Shown: positions 21,500 through 32,800 of the stretch, one piece after another
How the letters are laid out: every line of letters starts with the position of its first letter
Numbering within the stretch: position 1 is the stretch's first letter
Assembly (NCBI RefSeq): GCF_035083965.1
Contig: NC_089738.1
Span: forward strand, 18,688,734 to 18,752,733
From: Branchiostoma lanceolatum
Lineage: Eukaryota > Chordata > Leptocardii > Amphioxiformes > Branchiostomatidae
Reading direction: 5' to 3'
DNA length: 64,000 bases
Notes under the pieces: model-generated
Database searches by the model: none
The model's input: the letters and a program-made list of their open reading frames with translations, nothing else
What the model was told of the DNA's origin: nothing
Translations under genes and position numbers: made by a program

Positions 21500-23150
21500 A
21501 GCTGATTCTTACTAACACACTGAGAAAGTGAAGCACAGCGCAATCAATATGATGGCACACTTCACCCCTTTACAGTCACACAACAGCACAATCTAATTTA
21601 CAGATGCACACTTTCTGCAACTAAACACTGATCTGCCTTATCTTAATATCTAACGTTATATCTATTTGCAGGAATTTGTTTATTTTTTGATGCTCTGTAT
21701 ATTTCAGTTACATTTTAATACTGGGACATATCCACGCCCCCCTCCCACTCGCTCATTCAGTAGAGAATCAAAAACACGCACATGATTCTATGGAAGATAT
21801 TTGATGGTATACAGCACACGCATACTTCTAGGTACACACACACACACACACACACGTATACATAGTGTCACACATACACTCACACACTTCAGTAGGTTAG
21901 GTATCATAAACAACCAAAACGCATATCTCAACGCGTTATGAATAAAAACAAAGTGTACAAACGCCCATGCTTGAATGTCTGAATGTCTGGCTTATCCTAC
22001 AGAATTCAACAAAATAGAAGAAAACATGCCGGTACCTTCTTGACCCGCTATATCCCACATAAAGCCAAAGTTGTGTAACATAACCTTTGACCTATTTTTG
22101 CGCAATCCTCCAGCGACGACCAGACGATGTCAAATCGATGTGGTTTTATTCTCCTTGGTCAAATTTGAATTTTTTTTGGTATAGACTTGGAGAAGCTTTG
22201 TGTCAGATGGTTCAGCCAAAGATCTTGTTCTTTTGCAGTGTGGAAGAAAATTCAGAGATTGAGCTGTTTTTGACCGGAAATGAGACATTTGAAGAAGCAT
22301 CAGGCAGAATAACCTTACCCAAAGGGTCAAAGGGTCAGACCTGATTATCTTGTGGGCAAAGTTTGGTCGAAATATGTCAGCTTAGTTCTTATCACTTCGC
22401 GTTGTGGAAGATATTTCCGAGTTTGACCAGTTTTTGACCGGAAATGGGACATTTGAAGATGTATCAGGCAGAATAACCTTGGTGACCTAAGGGTCAAAGG
22501 GTCAGACCTGATTATCTTGTAGGCAAAGTTTGGTCGAAATATGTCAGCTTAGTTCTTTTAGCTCTTTTCATTTCGCGGTGTGGAAGAGAGTTCCGAGTTT
22601 GACCAGGTTTTTCTTACTCGAAATGAGATATTTAAAGAAAAATACCTTAGGTAAAACATCCTACCTGACTGAAGACTCTACTCTATTCTACTCTACTCTT
22701 AGGTGACCAAGGGGTCAAAGAGTTTAACCCGATTCTCCTCAAGGCAAATTTTGGTCGAAATATGTCAGCTTGGCTCAAAATGAGACATTTGAAGAAGTAG
22801 TATCAGGCAGAATAACCTTGGTGATCCAGGGGTCAAAGGGCCAAACCTCATTCTTCTGTTGTCAAAGTTTGGTCGATAAATGGCAGCTTACACATTGTCC
22901 GGAAAGGTCCACTTCGGCCAGGTGAATTCGAGAAAGGTGAGTTTCAAGAATGTTTTTCCACAATAATATTAACGTTACCATTAAAGTTAACGGGATACTA
23001 GTATTACATAACGTTATAGTGTTACAATTGAGTACATAATACGGTAACGTTATCATCTACAGTCTAAGGCCAACAAAAATATCATAAAACCTGAAGCTTT
23101 TGAAGACCAAATAATGACAGAAACAAACATTGAAAGCACGGAAAATCTGC
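21500..23150. other. Region upstream of the reductase; diverged tandem repeats, no gene seen
   Basis: From about 22230 to 22900 a unit of roughly 170 bp occurs three to four times. It includes CGGAAATGAGACATTTGAAG, ATCAGGCAGAATAACCTT, GGGTCAAAGGGTCAGACC and TTTGGTCGAAATATGTCAGC. A short (CA)n lies near 21836. The reductase promoter should be just right of 21494 but has no obvious TATA motif. Confidence 0.6.
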
Positions 23151-23263
23151 CTTTAATTTTTGCAATACAAGTTGTCATTTTAGTTGCGATTGTGCTGCTC
23201 TAGTAGAGCAGATCTGCCGTTGTTAAGTAGCGCATGGCCGGTGCCTGGTCACCACAGGATCGG
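23150..23263 (-). other. efC 3' UTR exon with poly(A) signal
   Basis: On the minus strand TTTCTTTGCAG is followed by CCGATCCTGTGGTGACCAGG, related to the efA and efB 3' UTR exons. ATTAAA is at 23157-23152. The donor is TTGC|GTAAGTATG at 23804/23803, 31 nt after the stop. Confidence 0.65.
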
Positions 23264-23834
23264 CTGCAAAGAAACATAGAACACTATCAGGAGCCGGAAC
23301 AGATTTTTCTTCATTCAATTTCTTCTCGTTGGCAATTGACGTCCCAACATGCCATCATGGACTATCCAGCTTATTTTTTTTTTATGCAGATAGCCAACAG
23401 AAATTGTCTTGATGTGCGTCCGTACATAATATTACTACCTACCAAGACAGAGATATGATATTATAATGTTCTGTTCATATATCCACCTATACTATAGCAA
23501 TATGAGGTTATAGCTATGTAGGCAAATGACGTGACTCGAAACGAAAACGAGACGATATTATACATGTCTGACACAACGCACTGTTACCGTCAACATACTG
23601 TTTTAGAGCGTTAGCATATATATCATTCTATAACAGATTACTTCTACTGTTAGTCATAGATTAGATTAGTCATTTATATTTGTTACATATCAGCAACAGC
23701 TCAACTCTCATGTGCGTAAGTTGCCATACACCATACCAGTTACAACACAGTTCTTCAGTGCCATGCGATTATCCATCTACTGTTATATGGGGGTCATACT
23801 TACGCAAGACTCAGTGTTGCTGTTGCAACGTGGT

Positions 23835-26800
23835 TTAAACCGGGATCGGGACAGTTCCGCCGTTTTGCACCTCATTGAACATGTAGGTGATCTTGTCTGC
23901 CTCCGAACCGTACAGGAAACCATCCCCTAAAGATGGAAATTAAAAACAAGAAAGCAGTTTTAAAAACTCCTCGGCGACACGTGCTATTAAATGTTCAAAC
24001 AGAATGCGAGGAGCTAAGAGGAACACACAATACAAAATGAATAAAAGATAAATTTCTTTAACAGTCAGACGTTTCAGAGAGGCATCCACTATCTTTTATC
24101 AGTGACTGGAAATGTTCCAATGTAGTCAGATGGTGGATGCTATTTGAAACTTACCTTTTATAGAAAGTATCGGATATTCGTCTCAAAGCAGATTTGCCAG
24201 TAGCAAGACAGTATCCGTAGGGCCAAGCCAGTATCCAACAAGCTGCCGGGGTCATACTGTCTCGCCACCGGTAAACCTGATTAGAGATTAATCAGATATG
24301 TGTGACAGAGGCCTCTCACAGGTGAGCTTCCATCCTAATGCTTGGGTCACATTTACAATCCGGGGCCCGGCCGGGCAGTCTTTGGGAACGAAAAGTATGA
24401 CATAAAAGACAACAAAAACACAAAACGTACCCCAAATCATTTAAGAGCATAGCTTGTACAAATTTATTGACATACATTTTGATTTTTCGTTTCCGCAAAC
24501 AGCCCGGCCGGGCCCCGGTTAGGAAATGTGACCCTAGCATAAGATAGGAACTTTGACGTACCGTTCTCATCGTAGAAGTCGAACAGGTCCCCCAGGGTCA
24601 TCCCGGCGCGGATTTCGTCGAAGGAGAGGACGTGGTCGTGGTTGGTGTCGAGGACGTTGATGTAGTGGTGGTCGAGGAACTGCAGAGCGTCGTCAACAGT
24701 GAACTGCTGATCGCCTGTGTAACAAGATGTAAAATGTGACGCTAGTTAATTAGCAGCATTAACATATACTAGTAGACTAACACGCATGCCTAACGGAGAA
24801 GACCTCAAGAGACTACCCGGGCAGACTGAGAGATCGTCTGTCCAGCTTAGGAATAAACCAGCTGAAACTGCATACTGGTGTGGTGTTATTCATTGGAACC
24901 CTACCAAGAGGTAGAAGAACAGTCCATGACGAGACAGGACGTGTTACAACCTGGAAAGTAGATAAGGTAAAAGGTAAACGTAGTCCCATAGCTGTTTTGA
25001 GGCAGTAGTGACGGTAGGTTGTTAGCCACTGTGTCTAAGGGGACTGTATCGGAAGGCGGAGTTCACTGTGCCCTCTCCTTCCACCGCCCTTTACCCCCTC
25101 AACCAAAGTCAAATACCCATTTCAACATGGGTACCTGACTTTGAAATTACAAAAAAAACTTTTACACCTGGGTGGAGTGAGAAACGTCGTGTTAAGGGCC
25201 TTTCTTTCGGGCACAAGATTGGTGACATGACAGGATTCCGGGTTCTAGACCATCTGTGATGCATAACATTTCGATTTGTGTTTAAATTGTATAATACAAT
25301 ATATATAGATGTTAACTTTTTACTTTACTGATTGTGTGTTTAATTAACGTAATTATGATGACTATGTTTTCTTCGGGGTTTGCTCTTAGAAGTAGCCACC
25401 GGTGGTACCGCTGCCGCTAGTTGGGCAGCCCTGGCATGTAACTTCATTCTGAACCAATAGATATGTGGGGTCGTCTGGCGCAACGACAGAGCGTTCGACT
25501 CAGAACCAAGAGGTCCCGAGTTCAAATCCTGTCATGTCACCGATCTTGTGCCCTTGGGAAAGGCACTTTACACGACTTTCCTTACTCCACCCAGGTGTAA
25601 ATGGGTACCTTCGGTTGGCGAAAGTCGTATTGAGGTCACCTAGTGGCGCCGAATGGTAGCCGCTCAGATCCTTGCGACAGTTCCACAAAATGCAAGTGTG
25701 GATCAGATATTATATACATATGTTGTGTAGTGTGTGAAACCTGTAATACCCTGCATCAATTCAGCGCTAGAAAGGCTGCCATTGCAGTAAAAACATAAAA
25801 ATAAAAAACATTATCAAATACATAAATGAATAAAATGTCTATTTTGTGCACCATTTGTGTCCAACGCGACCAGGATCTCGTCCAGAGTCATGGCGGCCAA
25901 CACCTCAGGCTTGGACAGATGTGCGTCATTGTTGGCATGCAAGACAGGCCTAGGTGGTTCCGGTTGGATCACGTTCCAAATCGTCTGGAACTGGTCGGCC
26001 TCTGCGCCCGTCAGGAAACCGTCACCTGACGATGGAAAGATAAAAGGTTGATAAGAAGAATGAAAGGATCTTTGAGATTTCTTTTTACTCAACCAGTAAG
26101 TCTGCACCGTGAAATCTGAGTGCCTCTGCGCCCATCAGGAAACCGTCACCTGACGATGGAAAGATAAAAGGTTGATAAGAAGAATGAAAGGATCTTTGAG
26201 ATTTCTTTTTACTCAACCAGTAAGTCTGCACCGTGAAATCTGAGTGCCTCTGCAGCCATCAGGAAACCGTCACCTGACAATGGAAAGATAAAAAAGGTTG
26301 AAAAGAAGAATGATAGGGTATTTGAGATTTCTTTTAACGCAACCAGTAAATCTCAACTGCTGACATTTCGGTGTCTCTCAGACACCTACCTAAGAGTTTC
26401 TGACTGGAGTACTGCTTCTCGCCACTATAAGTAGGTGAGATTTACCATGTTTGACCAAACTGATGAACTTATTTACGGAAAGAAGAATGATGTTCAACAA
26501 CATATACTACAGCGACAACACAATAACGTAATCTATAGCCAGGCTGAGAAAAGTTAAGTGGAAATAAATTCCCAGACATAGGAACAAAAATAACACCCAA
26601 ATAAATTATTTTGATGTGGTGTATGCCAACTGTGTGAATGAAGCCCAGAGAGTGTATGTCGTTGGTACACCTGTAGCAAATTTCAGCGCATTTGGGTGCA
26701 ATGTCGAGGTACAGGAGACCAAACTATACAATTCGAGATCTGCAAATAACACGAAATTGTATGATAAATCAATTTGAAGCGGTCTATGCCAAACGTGTGG

Positions 26801-29800
26801 GTCCTTTGGGTATATGTCCAAAGTACCCCTGTACCCAATCTAAGGTAATTTGTTTTTAATACCATAGCAGAAGATCCGAAAACATACATTTCTTGTCTGA
26901 TAATGGCCAAATAAACCCAATAAAACAATTCTAAAATCTACCGTCGGTATCCAGGAAGTTGAACATCTGTCCGAGCGTCAGGCCGAGGCGAATTTCGTCG
27001 AAGGTGAGCGAGTGGTCGTGGTCGGTGTCGAGATGTGCGAAGGTGCTATGGCTCATGAACATCAGGGCCTCGGCTTCGGTGAACATCATGTCGCCTACAG
27101 ACGGGATGGCAAGATGACCTTGTGGTTAGTATTGTTCACTTTATCGTTTCGAATCTCCGACAGACCCGAATGTGTTGCCCGAATTAGTTGATCGCCAGAA
27201 GGGCGCTGGCTTTCAAAAAATCTCCAGACTTGAGCGTACATTTTCGAAAATCTACCCCGTTACATTGGACGGAGCTTGCAATTGGTAAAATACGAAAACC
27301 AGTCGATCCCTTATAGTTGGGCGGATATCGATATTCCTGCCGACACTATCCTTTTTTTAGGGAGCTCCTTTCTTATTACATTACATTTGGTCCAATAGTT
27401 TTGAGTTTCGCCGGGGATGGATTTAAAACCTATCATTCTGCTGAACGTATCCTTTACAAATTGGTATGGATAAATCTATTCAATTGGATTCAATGAATCA
27501 TGAAGAATAAAGAGGCAAAAGAGATACAGGTTGCTTTTTCTAGACAAGATCAGACAAACAAAAAGAGACAGAGTACCGAGAAGACAAAGTCAAGGTAAAA
27601 CATTTGGTACCGTCAGTGTCCAGGACAATAATGACCTGGTCGATGTTCATGGCCTGCGTCACTTCCGTCAGGCTGACCTGACCGTCTGCGTTCGCGTCCA
27701 GCTCGTGATGGTTCCGGAAGTTGTTCCCGTGTCCGTGGACCGCATTCCACATGTAGTAGAACTGGTCCGCCTCTGTGCCCACCAGGAAACCGTCATCTGA
27801 CGTACGGAATGAAACGTAGTTTATAAACAAGAGCGGTGGTAAAAAAAGATAACACGGCGATGTCATAACAAACCAATAGAAGGCCAGGCCACAGAAGAAC
27901 TATAACATCAGGTACAGGTACAGGTACCGGTACAGAGGGTTAGGTACAGGTCTGGACCTGTACCCGTACCTAAACAATTTTACAAATTAACATCTGCTCT
28001 TCTGAACTTCTTCAATAATGACAGAAACATTAATAAGCTGTGTACAACTTCTCAGCATCTTTATATCAAAGAATAAAACTAGCTTCCTAACGCCAAACTC
28101 CATTGGCCTTGCTATCAAAACTCCCGGCCCTCCTGAATGATTTGTCACATATTAGTAACGCTGTTCCAATGTGTCACTTTGGTCATGGTTTGTGTTGCAT
28201 TAGGCTATGAGGTTAGGAATCAGTCACAAAATAAGCATGGACTTAGTGTAGATTTATATCGGTACAGTACCGTTACTTCATGATCCGGTATTTTGGACCT
28301 GTACCTAATCGATTTTCACGGTACAGTAGTGGTACACAGTACCGGTACGCAGCACTACTCTTGATGTATAAATCAACTACAAAATGTCCTGCTGTGAACT
28401 TCTATGCTAACAAGCCACATATGTAGCTTCTTGAAATCGCTTGTCAACATAAGATGAAAGGTTGTCTGTCGGCAAATGCTGACATCGGCGGCATACGAGA
28501 GAATTGTCCCGCGAGATTTGGACTGACCTGCATACGCGGAAACATACGAAAACAACTTAACAGACAGAACTGAACAGGGGCACTCCTGATGTATTACTCT
28601 TAGCAAACTGCAACATGCCCTGCTTTGAACGTCTCGCTGTGTGCTAAGTGTTATGCTGACAAGCATAAGAAGTCGTTTGTGAAGTGATGGAAGCCTAACT
28701 ACTTCCCTCCGAGACACACACGCCTTGAAACAAAATTCAGCGAGTCAAAATTTACTGTAGCCTTACTCAAAGTACACATGATTCAAACTTGGTCACCAGC
28801 GGAAATATAATTCCATGGTAATATTGGAACTTACGGTTGTGATCGTAGAATCTGAACATGTCCCCGACGGTCAGTCCTCGAAGCTCGTCGATGCTCAGCA
28901 TATGGTCATGGTTGGTGTCGAACTGGGCGAAGAAGTGATGGTCTAGAAACTGCAGGGCCTGCGCTTCGGTGAACATGCCGTCACCTGCAAATGGGGTACA
29001 AGGTTGTCACGTCATTATAGTGTTAGCATGAACGTTCATTTGTTGGTAGAATATTCATTATTAACAAGACTAAACTTTACGTCCAACACTGTAAGAGAAA
29101 TTGGGACTTAACCTACCCCAAATTTTCGGTTGACTCCATCAACCCTGTTCACGGAATGACCCGGCTACTGCAATGTGACGTCAGCGACACGTGATCACAG
29201 TAGCGGGTCATACGTGCCAGATAACTTGTGCCTCCCCCACAGGCCCACCTTGAACAGAGACGGGGGGAGGCACAAGTAATCTGGCACGTATGACCTGCTA
29301 CTGCGATCACGTGTCGCTGACGTCACGTTGCAGTAGCAGGGTCATTCTGTGAACAGGGTTGATGGAGTCAACCGAAAATTTGGGGTATACGCAGGTCCCA
29401 ATTTCTCTTACAGTGTTGGACGTAAAGTTTAGTCTTGTAAATAATCATTATAGTGTTGTTGACTGAGAATATAAAGGTAACGGTTTCGAATCTCCAGTAG
29501 ATGTCAATGTTGTGCTCGAATTTGTTTATAGCCAGAAAGTGGCCAGAGCCGAACGTATTTTTTTTCCTGAAAATTGACCCTGTTACCGGCCGATCACTAA
29601 CAACTGGGCAGAGATTGGGCGAGCTCCTTCTTTCCCGTTTACTTTACATTTGGACAGACGGTTTCAAGTCATTGCAAGGGATGTAGCCAAATACTTTACA
29701 CAGGTTCGGTCTGTTGAGAGTACCCTGAGCAAATTGGCATGGACAAATTTGTTTATTCGGGTGCACCAATGATACATGGACAATTCTCTTCTTTGGCAGT

Positions 29801-32800
29801 CTAGTATTGGGAAACTATCTGTGCCACTCTTGAGTTCTCTTATGGCTTCGGATAAAGCTTGAGAAAACGGACAGAAAAGACCCCCTCTACATGTTGCTTT
29901 CCCCATACAAGATCAAGCAAACAAAAGGAGACCGGGTATCGATAAGTCAAAGTGAGCGTAAAGCATTTGGTATTTTGTATTCTTATTGCTAAGTACTGTG
30001 TATATTTATGTTTTAGTCAAAATGTCACACCAAATTTTGCCCTCTTTAGAAACCGACTTAAAAACATCATAGAAATGGATAAGTATTTACAATATTTAAA
30101 ACCATCCTTGTAATTTCAATGAACACTGCAATTAGTTAGGATTTCCCATGTACTTTCATGTTAATAAAGTTTGAAGAAAAAAATTGAAAATAAAGTACCG
30201 TCAGAGTCCATGGCATGGAGAGCCTGGTCGACATTGATGGCCTGCGTCGCCTCCTGCAGGCTGACCTGTCCGTCTCCGTTCGCGTCCAGCTCATGATGAT
30301 TGCGGAAGTTGTTCCCGTGATGGATCCCCGCCGCCACCATGGCGTTGTACACGAACACGATCTTATCCGCCTCCGGACCCTCAAGGAAGCCGTCACCTGT
30401 AGGCACAATGTCATGAGAAAAAATATGGAAAAGAAACACACACACGCACTCTCTCTCTTTTTCCCTCTCACACAAACGTTTGACACGTCATCGTAAATGT
30501 CAAGAACCTTAGGCGCACTTTAGACCTACAATGTTATAAGGTCGTACGATCATCGTCGTAGGCGACGGTTTTCTTTAGACACACGGTCAGGAAATATCAT
30601 GGGACCCCCCGGCGCAGAATTCCATTGATATGCGCGTGTGACTCAAAGTGAACTCTTGCGCTCAAATTCAAAATGGCGGGGGAACCGCTTGTTTTCGTCA
30701 AAAGATGAAGCAATTACTGACTTTGCAACAACTGTTGCCCTGCAGATGAGACGTTGAAAACGGTGCTCAGCAAAGAAAGAGATTGAGGCTGGTACAGAGA
30801 CGGACGGGATTTAACCCGAGTTCGTGGCCGCCGCCGGGGATGTCCCGGGGATCGAGGAATAGGGGCATACTAGAGAAGTAGCCACTGGTAGCAGGGCGTC
30901 GCGCCGGAATAACTGGTTTCGGATGAGAAAAAATATGTTTCCATTGCTAACTGCATGCATATTTACAAAGAAAACGATAGAAACTTTCCTTCCCGGACAG
31001 GAAACAGCACGCTGTAGGCTTATTAGCATATCACCCACTTCCGTCGCCGGCGACGATTCTTCTTTAGACGAGAAAAACACAGCCACAGGCCCCCCCGCTG
31101 AACGTCGTGCGACTGGGTCCGAGGTAGTCGCACGACATTTCGAGGATTTCCTGTTTATTGCCGTCGTACGATTGTTTTGATCGTCTTTAGACGGCCAAAA
31201 AATACCGTCGCCGGCGACGTCGCCCACGACGATGATCGCACGACTCTAAAATGTCGTAGGTGTAAAGAGGCCCTTAGTAATGTAGGTCACAAAGCTTCTT
31301 ATACACACACCCGTGTTTAAAGCGTACCTTGCCGACGTTTTCGTGACGGTTTGTCACCTTCCTCAGGGCAATGCTGACTGATTTAGGCCAGTTAGACCAG
31401 TCAGCGTTGCCCCGAAGAAGGTGACAGACGCTCGGTCACCAAAACATCGGCTGTGCAACAACACTGGACCGTATATATAGAATGGATTTAGTTATTCAGT
31501 GATTATCAACCTATCCAAAAAATTTCCTTCTGTCACATTTATGCCTGGGACTAAGTACGGGTGGAATAATGCAAAGCATAAGGTATATTTGCTGATAGGC
31601 CATGATTTTTAATAACAATCTAAATCATGGGTTCTAGAACTACTCTGGTATAACGTCAGCAGTTACCGTTGGTGTCGAACCAGTCGAAGACGCCATCCAG
31701 GGTGATCCCGTGATGCACCTCCCCGAAGCTGAGATGGTCGTCTCCGTTGGTGTTCCACTGCTGGTAAAGAGACGCGTCTCCGAAGAAGTCGGTGGTCTCC
31801 TGCTCGGTGAAGCCGTGGTCGTCTAGTCAAAGGAAATAGGGCGGATGAAAAGCAGTCGACGATGAGCAATGTGTTTCATATGACACGCACAAAGTTCGAA
31901 AACTGGAAAGTGCACAATGTGTTGAAGCATTGTGAAACCTGTCGGATGTTTAGTCATAAGATTAGTTTTTTTACTGTGTGTGTGCGTGTGTGTGTGTGTG
32001 TGTATGCGCGTGCATTAGTGTGTATGTGTGTGTCTCTGTGTGTGTTTGTGTTTGTATGCATACATGTATGTGTTTGTGTGTGTGTGTACGCGTGCATTAG
32101 TGTGTATGTGTGTGTCTGTGTGTGTGTGTGTTTGTATGTATGTATGTGTTTGTGTGTGTGTGTGTTTGTATGTATACATGTGTGTGTTTGTGTGTGTGTG
32201 TGTGTTCTTTGTACACATTGGTTTGCAATTCTGTTTAGATTTCCCTTCATCATATCTACATATCATTAGCAGAACATCAGTTAGAAAAGCTGTTGGTACC
32301 GTCCGTGTCCAGGGCGTCGAGGGCGTTTTGCAGGGTCATGACGGCGTGAACCTCGGGCCTGGAGATGAGACCGTCCCCGTCAGCGTCGATGTCGGCTGCC
32401 TGCCTCCTGTTGTTCCCGTGCCCGTGGATCGCATCCCAGATGTACTGAAGCCGCTGTGCCTCCGCACCCTCCAGGAAGCCGTCATCTGGCGATGGAAGGA
32501 TAAAAACAAGAGTGGTGTTTAAAAAATAACACGGCGATGAATACAACCCTCTAAGAACCCGTCATCTGGCGATGGAAGGATAAAAACAAGAGTGGTGTTT
32601 TAAAAAAATAACACGCGATGAATACAACCCTCTAAGAACCCGTCGTCTGGCGATGGAAGGATAAAAACAAGAGTGGTGTTTAAAAAACAACACGGCGATG
32701 AATACAACCCTCTAAGAACCCGTCATCTGGCGATGGAAGGATAAAAACAAGAGTGGTGTTAAAAAAAACAACACGGCGATGAATACAACCCTCTAAGAAC

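Noticed and set aside
22087-22900. Possible gene in the repeats upstream of the reductase
   Set aside because: The frame at 22087-22344 is part of a repeated non-coding unit and is interrupted in the other copies.
30811-31227. 138-aa frame on the minus strand
   Set aside because: It lies wholly inside the inverted-repeat element at 30509-31276 and shows no transposase features.
31862-32522. Cys/Val-rich and His/Thr-rich frames on both strands
   Set aside because: They are translations of the TG compound microsatellite.
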